Assembly (NCBI GenBank): GCA_963786305.1
Contig: CAWAYL010000014.1
Span: 372,001-436,000 of the forward strand
Origin: CAKZLS01 sp963786305
Lineage (GTDB): Bacteria; Pseudomonadota; Alphaproteobacteria; Rhodospirillales; Defluviicoccaceae
DNA length: 64,000 nucleotides
Direction of reading: 5' to 3'
Positions within the stretch are counted from its first letter, which is position 1. The number at the start of each line of letters is the position of its first letter. Positions 8,010 to 16,317 of this stretch are shown here, piece after piece. The notes beneath the pieces are model-generated. The model worked only from the letters and a program-made list of their open reading frames with translations, searched no databases and was not told the origin of the DNA. The position numbers and the translations under genes were made by a program.

Positions 8010-8174
8010 TATACCAAATCTCGCTGATAGGGGCCCATTGTGACGGCCTATCGGGGTATCCGGACGGCGTCGCGCGGCGCTTATGATGCTCCCGCATCAC
8101 CGCGCACCACGCTCCTTGCCGGAGACCCCGAAAGGCCGGGTCACAATGGGTTCCTATCAACGAGAATTGGTATT
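8010..8174. repeat. Large palindromic (MITE-like) element, copy 1, complete
   Basis: About 165 bases with arms of roughly 55 bases in inverted orientation. Left arm: ATACCAAATCTCGCTGATAG, then CCCATTGTGAC, then GGCCTATCGGGGTATCCGG. Right arm: CCGGAGACCCCGAAAGGCC, then GTCACAATGGG, then CTATCAACGAGAATTGGTAT. The centre holds a second hairpin (GCGCGG, then ATGATGC, loop, GCATCA, CCGCGC). It lies between the tauE-like and tauA-like genes. A second copy is at 15953-16079. No transposase belongs to it, so it would be non-autonomous. Confidence 0.75.
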
Positions 8175-8192
8175 ATTCCATTGCCGTCGCGG

Positions 8193-9185
8193 TCATTGAA
8201 CGTTTTCGTAGAAGCTCGCGTCGACCGCCGGACCGTAGTCGTCGAGCGCCGCCGGTATTTGACCTTGCTTGACGAAGAAGTCCGCGACCTCTTTCGTGAA
8301 GGATTGCACGCCGCCTCCCATCCAGGGTTCCGAAAGCTGGGCATCGCGTTGCGGGAACTGGAACAGCGACAGGACGATGTTCAATTCCTTCAGCTCCATG
8401 CCGGCGGCTTCGGCGATGATTGGCTTGGCTTCTTCCGGATTGTCTTCCAGGTAGCTGATCGCGGCGTCCGTGACCTCGAGGAATTTGGTCACCAGGTCCG
8501 GATGCGCTCCGGCGAAATCGTTGGTGACGGCGATGACATCGAACACGCGGATACCGATCGCTTCCTGCTCCTCGGCGGACATCAGTTCCCAGCCGTGTCC
8601 CTTCATCCGCCGCAACGCGCCGCCCCAGCCGCAGGCCATGGTCAGTTCGCCGCGGATAAAGGCCTTGGCGGCTTCGGTCGAAACCATGTCCACCAGATCA
8701 AGTTTGCTGGCGTCGACGCCAAGATGATCCAGGGTGCGCAGAAGCTTGTAATGCGTGACCGTTCCCATGGGAACGGCGACCTTCTTGCCCTCCAGTTCGT
8801 GGGCATTGGCCTTGTCGATGGCGACTTTCTTGTAGACCACGCAGTTGTCGTTTTCGGCGTAGGACACGGCCACGCCGACCGCTTTCAGCGGCGCGCCGCG
8901 CGAGACTGCGACGGCAAAGGGGACGATACCCATGGAATAAGCGATTTGCACGTCGCCTGCCTCCATGGCTGTCGCCATCTCGGTTCCGCTATCGAAGGCA
9001 CGCCAATTCACCTTGACGCCCATCGCGTCGTCGTACCATCGCTTCGCCTGAGCGACCTGGTTCGCCGTCGGCCATTCCTCGAAGTAGGCGACGGTGATTT
9101 GTTTGAGAGCGTCCGCGCCGGCGATGCCAGGCGCCGCGGCTAAAATCGCCGCAACGATGAAGAGCGCCGCGAAAAGCCGTTTCAT
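8193..9185 (-). CDS. TauA-like periplasmic substrate-binding protein
   Basis: 330 residues with a cleavable signal peptide (LFAALFIVAAILAAAPGIAGA). It has the NMT1/TauA fold pattern (VAYFEEWPTANQVAQAKRW, DVQIAYSMGIVPFAVAVSRG, EGKKVAVPMGTVTHYKLL, FIRGELTMACGWGGAL). The family binds taurine or related sulfonates for an ABC importer. ATG at 9185 has a strong GAGGAGGATGAG ribosome binding site. No tauB ATPase or tauC permease is in the window, so it is an orphan here. Confidence 0.75.
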   Translation of the reverse strand: MKRLFAALFIVAAILAAAPGIAGADALKQITVAYFEEWPTANQVAQAKRWYDDAMGVKVNWRAFDSGTEMATAMEAGDVQIAYSMGIVPFAVAVSRGAPLKAVGVAVSYAENDNCVVYKKVAIDKANAHELEGKKVAVPMGTVTHYKLLRTLDHLGVDASKLDLVDMVSTEAAKAFIRGELTMACGWGGALRRMKGHGWELMSAEEQEAIGIRVFDVIAVTNDFAGAHPDLVTKFLEVTDAAISYLEDNPEEAKPIIAEAAGMELKELNIVLSLFQFPQRDAQLSEPWMGGGVQSFTKEVADFFVKQGQIPAALDDYGPAVDASFYENVQ

Positions 9186-9239
9186 CTCATCCTCCTCTCC
9201 CGGCGGAATTGCCGCAAGGAACAAGCATGTTGACGCCGC

Positions 9240-9734
9240 TTAACGTTCCTCCGGCAATGGGACAACCAGGCTTGGAATCCGTGAACGACGGAGAACCTTT
9301 TCGGCGACGCCGCCGAGAAACGTATGGGTGAACCCTCGGGCGTGTGCGCCGATGACGATCAGGTCGCAGGTGTGCTGCTTGGCCGTCTTGAGAATTTTTT
9401 CGGGGGCGAATGCCTCGCACACCGTGACGGATTTGATTTGATCGCGAACTTTCTGGTCCTCCGCCGTCTGCTCGGCCCAGTACCGATCTTGATGTTCCAT
9501 AAAAAGGGCCCGGGCCTTCTCCACCCGCTCCTCCAGGATCTTGTGGCGCGCATCGTGGTCCAGCACATAGGTTTGCAGGGTGAATCTCACATCTTCGGAC
9601 AGTTCCGGCACCACATGCAGCAAGTGCATCTCGGCGCCCGTCAACTTGGCCAGATAGGAGGCGTAACCAAACACGTAAACGGAATTGTGACCGAGATCGG
9701 TGGCATAGAGAATGCGTTCTACTCCCGATATCAT
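9240..9734 (-). CDS. Universal stress protein, TRAP-associated
   Basis: 164-residue single-domain UspA-fold protein. ILYATDLGHNS is at the N-terminus, DLIVIGAHARGFTHTFLGGVAEKVLRRSRIPSLVV at the C-terminus, with the ATP-binding G-2X-G-9X-G type loop present in part. It lies 65 bases downstream of a TRAP large-subunit gene on the same strand. This resembles the TeaD arrangement, where a Usp regulates TRAP uptake, so a transport-regulating role is likely. Confidence 0.75.
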   Translation of the reverse strand: MISGVERILYATDLGHNSVYVFGYASYLAKLTGAEMHLLHVVPELSEDVRFTLQTYVLDHDARHKILEERVEKARALFMEHQDRYWAEQTAEDQKVRDQIKSVTVCEAFAPEKILKTAKQHTCDLIVIGAHARGFTHTFLGGVAEKVLRRSRIPSLVVPLPEER

Positions 9735-9799
9735 CTTGTTGCTTCTCCTGTTTATGACCTATCCGCCCGAAATGTCGGACCCGTCACGCTTCGTACCGC

Positions 9800-11140
9800 T
9801 CAGTAGCCAAAAAGCCGGGGCAGCCAAAGCGAGATCTCGGGAAAAAAGGCGATAATAAAAACACCAAGTGTATTGACCGCCGCGAAGGGAAGCGCCCTGA
9901 GCGAGATTTCTTCAATGGTCGCATTCGCGATGCCGGATGCGATAAAGAGGTTTTCGCCGAGCGGGGGAGTCTGGAAGCCGATGGCCAGACAGCAGACGAC
10001 GACGATCCCGAAATGGACCGGATCGATGCCCATGCTGTAGGCGATAGGCAAAAGCACCGGTGTTAAAATCAGAATGGCCGCCAGCGTTTCCATGAACATG
10101 CCGATGAACAGCAGGAATATGATAATCATCGCCCAGATGAGATAGATGTTGTCGGTGGCGCTGAGCATGGCGTCGGCGATGATTCCCGGGATCTGATTTT
10201 CGACAAGCAGCCGTCCGAACACGGTCGCGGTGAACAGAATCAGCAATACCCGTCCGGTAATCCAGGTGGTGGTTTCCAGACACCGCCAGATCGCTTCGAT
10301 TTTCAGTTCTCTGTGGAGGAAAAACCCGACCACCAGGGTGTAGAAGATCGCCACGATGGCGGCCTCGGTTGGCGTGAAAATACCGGTATAGATGCCGCCG
10401 AGGATCACCAGCGGCGCCAGAATGGACCAGAAACCGCTGTACAGCGCACAACCGATGGTCCGCACCGACCATCCCTCGTCGGAGCCGCTATAGCCTTTTT
10501 TCCTGCACAGCAGATAGTTCATCACCAGGAGCGTCCCGGCGATGACCATCCCCGGAAGCACACCGGCGATGAACAACTTCGGGATCGACACCGACTGGAA
10601 GACGCCATATTTTTCGACCGCTTCGGGAGGCGGCTCCATGCCGAGGGCGGCGATCCCAAAAATCACCATCGGGATCGATGGGGGAATGACGACGCCAAGA
10701 CCCCCGGAAGACGCGGTGATCGAGCCCGCATAGCCCTTGTCGTAACCCCGATCGATCATCGCCGGGATCATCAGCATGCCGACGGCGGCCGTCGTCGCCG
10801 GACCCGAACCGGAGATGGCGCCGAAGAACAGACAGGCGAAAACCGCCGCGGCGGACATGCCGCCCGTGAAGGGTCCCGCGAAGCTCTCGGCAAGGATAAC
10901 CAGGCGCCTCGATATCCCGGCCGCTTCCATCAACGCGCCGGCAAGAATGAACGCCGGCAAGGCCATCAGCGGGAACGAGCCGACGGACGTGAAGGCGATC
11001 TGGACGAATTTGATGGGGTTTTCGCCAATGTAAAGGAACGAAAGCAAAGCCGAAACACCGAGTGCTACGGTGATTGGCGCCCCAATGATCAGCAAACCAA
11101 GGAACAATCCGAAGAGAAGAAATACGATCGTCGTTTCCAT
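9800..11140 (-). CDS. TRAP transporter large permease (DctM)
   Basis: 446 residues with about 12 membrane segments. Family motifs: ALPAFILAGALMEAAG, FFGAISGSGPATTAAVG, GGLGVVIPPSIPMV, FTPTEAAIVAIFY, and a C-terminal GFQTPPLGENLF. It would form the ion-coupled permease with the DctQ encoded 53 bases upstream. Substrate unknown; nearby sulfonate genes suggest a C2-C3 sulfonate or a C4-type acid. Third gene of a P-Q-M operon read leftwards. Confidence 0.88.
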   Translation of the reverse strand: METTIVFLLFGLFLGLLIIGAPITVALGVSALLSFLYIGENPIKFVQIAFTSVGSFPLMALPAFILAGALMEAAGISRRLVILAESFAGPFTGGMSAAAVFACLFFGAISGSGPATTAAVGMLMIPAMIDRGYDKGYAGSITASSGGLGVVIPPSIPMVIFGIAALGMEPPPEAVEKYGVFQSVSIPKLFIAGVLPGMVIAGTLLVMNYLLCRKKGYSGSDEGWSVRTIGCALYSGFWSILAPLVILGGIYTGIFTPTEAAIVAIFYTLVVGFFLHRELKIEAIWRCLETTTWITGRVLLILFTATVFGRLLVENQIPGIIADAMLSATDNIYLIWAMIIIFLLFIGMFMETLAAILILTPVLLPIAYSMGIDPVHFGIVVVCCLAIGFQTPPLGENLFIASGIANATIEEISLRALPFAAVNTLGVFIIAFFPEISLWLPRLFGY

Positions 11141-11193
11141 GATGAATCGGCGCCTTCCCGGTACTTAGATCCGTTCCTCAAATTTTTAAGTAA

Positions 11194-11730
11194 CTATGGA
11201 GCCTTGGCACTGTCGTCTAAGATCTTTTCCATTTGAATTTCATCCGGATCGCGCACGTCAATTCCGCGAACAATCCGATTGTAATTCACTTGGATGATCC
11301 GAACTGTCATCAGGGTGAATGCGAGCGGTAGGATCATGTAAATATACTTCATGGGAATCCCAAGGGTCTGAGATTTCCAGAAGAGGTTCATTTTGTTGAA
11401 AACAAAATCATAACTCAAATAAACAAAATAAATATTAAATCCTATCCAAAACAAATCGGCAAACGCTTCAATATAATAAACCGTTCGACGCGAAAATTTC
11501 TTGAACTGGAAAGTTACCCTATTGTGGGCCGCCAGCTTGGCGGCGTAACTGGCGCCAAAGTATGTAAACCAGACAAAGAGATACGTGGAGAGTTCTTCGG
11601 TCCAGGAAAACGAATATCCGAATACGTTTCTGGCGAAGATCTGGAAAAACAACAGAACGACAAAGAACGCCAGGAGCAAGCGGCACACATAGCTTTCGAA
11701 GTTATCGAAAATTTTCCCGAGAATTGCCAT
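11194..11730 (-). CDS. TRAP transporter small permease (DctQ)
   Basis: 178 residues with four hydrophobic segments and the DctQ pattern FARNVFGYSFSWTEELSTYLFVWFTYFGA. GGGAGG precedes the ATG. Its DNA is much richer in A and T than both neighbours (for example 11400-11470), unlike the rest of the operon. This could mean a different origin for this subunit or relaxed codon choice. Confidence 0.85.
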   Translation of the reverse strand: MAILGKIFDNFESYVCRLLLAFFVVLLFFQIFARNVFGYSFSWTEELSTYLFVWFTYFGASYAAKLAAHNRVTFQFKKFSRRTVYYIEAFADLFWIGFNIYFVYLSYDFVFNKMNLFWKSQTLGIPMKYIYMILPLAFTLMTVRIIQVNYNRIVRGIDVRDPDEIQMEKILDDSAKAP

Positions 11731-11856
11731 CTAGACCGCCTCCCAACCCGACGGGGCACACCCTGATTCCGCGAAACACGTCGGCAAGGTGCGCCCCTTT
11801 GGGGGATGCCTGGTTCATACGGGTCGGTGGAACGCCACTCTGTCTATTCTGTTCCG

Positions 11857-12855
11857 CTAACGCCCCAGGGTCTTCAACACGTCATCCAACTTTTCCTTTC
11901 CACCGATGCTTTCATAAAAAGCCGGCCATACGGCCGTGGTCGCCTTTTCGATCCACTGCTTCTCGCCGTCGGCTGGATCGACGATCTCCATGCCATTCTC
12001 GACCAGCGTTTCCTTGATGCTGGCCTCCTGGTCGCGCAGGAACTGGGCACTGTATTCTGTGGCGGCCTGGCCGGCCTCGATCATCATCTCTTGCGTCTCG
12101 GGATCGAGGTCCTGAAACACGGATTCGCTGATCACCAGGGGCTCCAGCGAGAAGATGTAGCGGATGTTGGTGACGTACTTCTGAACCTCATAGAACTTCA
12201 TGGCGTTGATGGTGAGGTACGGGTTGTCCTGGCCGTCGACCACGCCCTGCTGCAAGGCGGTGAACGTTTCCGACCACGCCATCGGCGTCGGATTGATGCC
12301 CCAGGCCTTGTAGGTGTCGATCATGATTTCGTTCTTGGGAACGCGGATGACGAGACCCTGAAGGTCCTCGAGCGTCTCCACCGGCCTCTTTGAGTTGGTC
12401 AGCCGGCGAAAACCGGTGTAGCTCCAGCCGAGAATGCGAACGCCGGCATCGCGGATCGTGTTCTCGGTCAGCTCTTTGCCGACGTCACCCTGGGTCAGCG
12501 TTACGGCGTCGTCGAGACTGAGGATGACGTACGGGAGGGTAAAGATGCCCACCGAGGGTGAAAACGGTGTGATGTTGTTGATGGCGACGATGGAGAAGTC
12601 CAGGACACCCATGGCGGCGTCATTGACGGTGGCCTGCTCCGTTCCGAGCTGGCCATTGTAGAATAGTTCCGCCGTATGCTTGCCGTTGGATCTGGTTTCA
12701 AGCTCCTCGACGAATTTCTTGCCGAGAGCGTCTTGCGCGCTTCCCTGAGCGTCGCCGAGCGCAATCTTGAAAGACTTGGCCTCCACGCCGGTAGTGGCGA
12801 ACAGCGCGAGTACCGCCGCGGCGCAAACCATGCGAGCGCAATTTCCAGGTTTCAT
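11857..12855 (-). CDS. TRAP transporter substrate-binding protein (DctP)
   Basis: 332 residues, signal peptide ending near VEA, then the DctP fold: ALGKKFVEELETRSNGKHTAELFYNGQLG, then LEDLQGLVIRVPKNEIM carrying the conserved Arg that binds the substrate carboxylate or sulfonate, then MAWSETFTALQQGVVDGQDNP. ATG 12855 is chosen because GGAGGAAACA directly precedes it. First gene of the leftward TRAP operon; 126 bases separate it from dctQ. Confidence 0.88.
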   Translation of the reverse strand: MKPGNCARMVCAAAVLALFATTGVEAKSFKIALGDAQGSAQDALGKKFVEELETRSNGKHTAELFYNGQLGTEQATVNDAAMGVLDFSIVAINNITPFSPSVGIFTLPYVILSLDDAVTLTQGDVGKELTENTIRDAGVRILGWSYTGFRRLTNSKRPVETLEDLQGLVIRVPKNEIMIDTYKAWGINPTPMAWSETFTALQQGVVDGQDNPYLTINAMKFYEVQKYVTNIRYIFSLEPLVISESVFQDLDPETQEMMIEAGQAATEYSAQFLRDQEASIKETLVENGMEIVDPADGEKQWIEKATTAVWPAFYESIGGKEKLDDVLKTLGR

Positions 12856-13138
12856 TGTTTCCTCCATGTTTGGTTCACGACCTATTGACGCAACAAACAG
12901 TCGTGTTGATCCGCGGGCGCGCCGAAACGGTCAAAGCACCACGAAACATGCGCGCTCTTATTTTGATTTCCGGGATACGGTCGCCGGAAATCCGTCGCTA
13001 TTCCGTCTATTGGATGAACCGTTACCACGGCTTCCACATCTTGCCGTAGTGCCAGACCGAAGGTTTGAGTGGGACCAGCGCGAGACGCCTTGGCATGGGG
13101 GATGCGGGGAGGTCTTCGGCGGCTCGTGGCGGCGGAAA

Positions 13139-14350
13139 CTATTTCGCCCGATCCCGCGTGGCGCGAACTTCCGCGGCACAGTCCGCGATGATTTCGCCGA
13201 TGACCGCGCAATCAGCCTCGTCGAACGTCAGCGGCAGGCGAAGATCGCATAGAACTGAGAGCACCCGGCGGGTTTCGGGAAGATCCTGGGCGCCATCCAG
13301 GTATTGCCAGCTGTCGAAGCGGCTCGTGTATCCGCTTGGTTCCGCATCGCCAAACCACTTGATCTGGACGCCGTGGCGCAAACAGAGATCGACAAACCGC
13401 CTGACCTCATCGCTCGAAAATCCCGGCAGGGAGAACAGGATGGAACTGCCGACATAATGCTCATGAGGCGGGCGCAACGGCACGCTGATCCCGACAGCCT
13501 CCCTCAGCCGACGTTCGACCACCGCGTACAAGCGGTTCCAACGGACGCATTGCGCGTCCAATGTCGCGAGTTGGGGACGCAGAATCGCGGCCCTAAGGTT
13601 GTCCATCCTGCCGCTGTAATTGGGAGTGGCCAGGCGAACTTCTGCAAAAATTTCCGCCGGCGGCGCCGCGAGATGGCGCCCGTACAGCATATACGAGCCG
13701 GAGTACAGCGCCGCGCGCGCCGCAAGCTCGGGGTCGGCCGTGATCAGCAGCCCGCCTTCTCCCGAGTTGAGGTGTTTGTATGTCTGGGTGCTGAAGCAGC
13801 TCGCTTTGCCGAACGTGCCGCTGAGCCGACCCTTCCAACGCGCTCCCATGGTGTGGGCGCAGTCTTCTATCAGGACGATTTGGTTGGCATCGCAGATCCC
13901 GACGATGGCATCCATGTCGCCGATATGGCCGCGCATATGAGACAGGATAAAGAAACGGGCGTTGGATCGGGCGGCAAGTTTTCCAAGGTGGCCGATGTCG
14001 ACTGTATAGTCTTCTGCCGTCTCGACAAGAGCCGCCACGCCTCCGGCGTTGTGGATAGCGCCCGGAACCGGCGCCAGCGTGAAGGCGTTGGACAGCACTG
14101 TGTCGCCTGGCTTCAAGCCCGCGCTGCGCAACGCGATGTGCAGGGCATACCCGCCCGATGCGCAGGCGAGACAGTACGGCATCCCCATGTAGGCCGCGAA
14201 TTCCTGCTCCAGGCGTTCGGTTTCGGTAGTCTCGCCGGGCTCGGCGTTGTAGCGATGCAAACGTCCGGACCGCAGGACCGCCACCGCCCGCTCGATAGCT
14301 GTCTCGGGGATCGCCTCCTGCTGGGTGAATGACTTGAAGAATGTTTTCAT
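13139..14350 (-). CDS. DegT/DnrJ/EryC1/StrS-type PLP aminotransferase
   Basis: 403 residues. Family signs: SGGYALHIALRSAG (PLP phosphate binding), LIEDCAHTMGARWKG with the Asp that contacts the pyridine nitrogen, and the Schiff-base lysine in TQTYKHLNSGEGG near residue 200. Such enzymes usually transaminate keto-sugars, but this one is not in a polysaccharide cluster. It lies upstream of a TRAP operon, so it may act on an imported amino compound. ATG 14350 is supported by family length. The 283 bases between this gene and the TRAP operon show nothing else. Confidence 0.72.
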   Translation of the reverse strand: MKTFFKSFTQQEAIPETAIERAVAVLRSGRLHRYNAEPGETTETERLEQEFAAYMGMPYCLACASGGYALHIALRSAGLKPGDTVLSNAFTLAPVPGAIHNAGGVAALVETAEDYTVDIGHLGKLAARSNARFFILSHMRGHIGDMDAIVGICDANQIVLIEDCAHTMGARWKGRLSGTFGKASCFSTQTYKHLNSGEGGLLITADPELAARAALYSGSYMLYGRHLAAPPAEIFAEVRLATPNYSGRMDNLRAAILRPQLATLDAQCVRWNRLYAVVERRLREAVGISVPLRPPHEHYVGSSILFSLPGFSSDEVRRFVDLCLRHGVQIKWFGDAEPSGYTSRFDSWQYLDGAQDLPETRRVLSVLCDLRLPLTFDEADCAVIGEIIADCAAEVRATRDRAK

Positions 14351-14401
14351 CGGTCCCGTCTCGGCCACCAATATCGGAAGTATCGAACCCCACTTCGTAT
14401 T

Positions 14402-14422
14402 TATACCAAATCTCGTTGATAG
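14402..14422. repeat. Isolated arm end of the palindromic element
   Basis: ATACCAAATCTCGTTGATAG here equals the left arm tip of the element at 8010 with one change, and equals the right arm tip read on the opposite strand. It stops where the insertion-sequence DNA begins. It may be the left part of the element whose remainder is at 15953-16079. Confidence 0.55.
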
Positions 14423-14509
14423 TGATGGTGTGGACGGCCCCTGCTCCCCGGCATCGAAGTGCCATATGGTGGTCGTATTGACCACCACAACCGAGAGGAG
14501 CCGTCCGAG

Positions 14510-15532
14510 ATGCAAATTACCACAGTGGGCCTGGATTTGGCCAAGAACGTGTTTCAAGTACATGCCATCGACGCCAAGGGAGAGGTCGTGGTCCGCCGCT
14601 GTTTGCGGCGCGCCCGGGTTCGCGATTTCTTTGCCGGCCTGGAACCGTGCCTGATCGGCCTGGAGGCGTGTGGCACGGCGCATTTTTGGTCGCGGGAACT
14701 GAGGGCGCTGGGGCACGATGTCCGGATGATGCCGCCGTCTTATGTAAAGTCCTATGTGCGCCGCGGTAAGAACGATGCCGTCGATGCCGCGGCCATCTGC
14801 GAAGCGGTGATGCGGCCGAGCATGCGGTTCGTGCCGATCAAGACCGAAGACCAGCAATCGGCGTTGATGCTGCACAAGGCCCGCGAACTGCTGATCCGCC
14901 AGCAGACCATGCTGGTCAACGCGCTGCGGGGGCACATGGCCGAGCTCGGGATGATCGCCCCCCAGGGCCGAGAGAAGGTCAACGATCTCATCGCGGTGAT
15001 CGAGGATGGCGAGGACGAAAGCGTTCCCGCCCTGGCGAAGGCGGCGTTGAAGCCGCTGGTGGCGCAGCTTCGCGCGGCTGAGCAAGCGATTGCCGACGCG
15101 ACGCCGAGATCATGGCCTGGCACAAAGGCAACGAGGCCAGCGGCGCCTGGAGACGACCCCGGGGTCGGGTTTCGCATCGCGTCGGCGATCGTGGCGACCG
15201 TCCCCGATCCGTCGTTCTTCCGCTCTGGGCGCGAGTTCGCCGCCTGGCTGGGGCTGGTTCCCCGGCAGAACTCCAGCGGCGGAAAGGAGCGGCTCGGTCG
15301 CATATCGAAGCAGGGAAACCGCTACATCCGCAAACTTCTGGTGCTTGGCGCGACCAGCACGTTGCGCTCCGCCCGGGCGGGCAAGGCGCCGGGGGCGGAC
15401 TGGGTCAATGGTCTGCTCGAGCGCCGGCCGCCGCGGCTGGTCACCGTCGCCATGGCCAACAAGACGGCGCGTATCGCCTGGGCCTTGCTGGCCAAGGGCG
15501 AAACCTACCGCGCTCCAGGCGCCGCCGCCTGA
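14510..15532 (+). CDS. IS110-family transposase
   Basis: 340 residues. The N-terminal DEDD RuvC-like domain shows TVGLDLAKNVFQVH, GLEACGTAHFW and KNDAVDAAAI. The C-terminal domain has GREFAAWLGLVPRQNSSGG, GRISKQGNRYIRKLL and the catalytic-serine region. GAGAGGAG at 14492-14499 supports ATG 14510. Between about 15100 and 15160 the reading is scrambled: three separate one-base losses (GG to G, CC to C, GGGGG to GGGG) together restore the frame, so the expected DAEIMAWHKGNEAS and RRLETTPGVG are spread over the other two frames. IS110 elements lack terminal inverted repeats, so the ends cannot be placed. Confidence 0.85.
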   Translation: MQITTVGLDLAKNVFQVHAIDAKGEVVVRRCLRRARVRDFFAGLEPCLIGLEACGTAHFWSRELRALGHDVRMMPPSYVKSYVRRGKNDAVDAAAICEAVMRPSMRFVPIKTEDQQSALMLHKARELLIRQQTMLVNALRGHMAELGMIAPQGREKVNDLIAVIEDGEDESVPALAKAALKPLVAQLRAAEQAIADATPRSWPGTKATRPAAPGDDPGVGFRIASAIVATVPDPSFFRSGREFAAWLGLVPRQNSSGGKERLGRISKQGNRYIRKLLVLGATSTLRSARAGKAPGADWVNGLLERRPPRLVTVAMANKTARIAWALLAKGETYRAPGAAA

Positions 15533-15646
15533 CGAAAAGCGGACGACTGATTAAGCGAAACCAGGAGAGAGTGTGCAGAGATTTGCAAGGGTGAAAATGA
15601 CATGATGCCAACCGGGTCGAGCCGGGGATCGGGACACCTCGCCAAT

Positions 15647-15696
15647 GAGTATGCGGACAGACCGCGTGATAGAGTATGCGGACAGACCGCGTGATA
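15647..15696. repeat. Tandem duplication, 2 x 25 bases
   Basis: Two adjacent identical copies of GAGTATGCGGACAGACCGCG plus TGATA (15647-15671 and 15672-15696). Only two units, with no spacers, so this is a local duplication near the end of the insertion sequence. Confidence 0.85.
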
Positions 15697-15952
15697 GTGA
15701 TTGAGACCCGATCCGCGAACTTCATCAGGGCCAGCGGCCAGGTGCCGCGTCAACAGGCCGGACACATGACCGCACCCGACCGAGGTGGCAAATACGGCAA
15801 TTTTTCCTTGCAACGCAGAGGCCGTCACGACTCAGTGTGATGTGTTTCACGCTTCCTCGGCAGGCGGGGCCGCGCCGGCGATGGGTCCCCATCGCAGGCG
15901 TTTCCCCACCTTAACCTGGGCCCCGAGGAAGTGCGATACACGACCCTCCGGC

Positions 15953-16079
15953 GGCCTTTCGAGGTTTCCGGACGGCGTCGTCGCGCGGCGCTTATGATGC
16001 TCCCGCATCACCGCGCCCCACGCTCCTTGCCGGAAACTCGAAAGGCCATCACAATGTGGATCCATCAACAGAATTTTAA
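15953..16079. repeat. Palindromic (MITE-like) element, copy 2, left-truncated
   Basis: Second copy of the element at 8010-8174. The inner stem GGCCTTTCGAGGTTTCCGG / CCGGAAACTCGAAAGGCC is intact, although several positions differ from copy 1. The central hairpin ATGATGC-TCCC-GCATCA is identical. The right outer arm is present but degraded and the left outer arm is missing. The matching 21-base arm tip occurs at 14402-14422, on the other side of the IS110 transposase. Confidence 0.7.
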
Positions 16080-16317
16080 GGGCAGATGCTCGAGCCCAGG
16101 TAGGTCCAGAAACGGGCGATTGTCAGGCCCAGTATCGCGCAAGTACTGGTGCCTCGATCGATCGCCAAGGCGCTTCACCGCGCCCTGTCAAACAAATCCA
16201 TCTTGTAGGGCGAATCGCGCATCACCACATGATCGAAATAAGCGGAAGAGAGGACGGGAAGATCCTGGGGAGTTCGGCGGCACGCAACCGCGATGCTGCC
16301 TCGAAGGAGCAAACGAC

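Larger units (their letters stand above)
15533..16317. other. Gene-free interval with element debris
   Basis: About 785 bases with no supportable gene. It holds the right flank of the IS110 element, a two-unit 25-base tandem repeat, fragments with local inverted symmetry (CCTCGGC at 15853 against GCCCCGAGG at 15919), the truncated palindromic element, and the promoter region of the regulator gene starting at 16318. AAGGAGC at 16304-16310 is that gene's ribosome binding site. Confidence 0.5.

Noticed and set aside
15647..15696. CRISPR-like repeat
   Set aside because: Only two directly adjacent units with no spacer and no cas gene.
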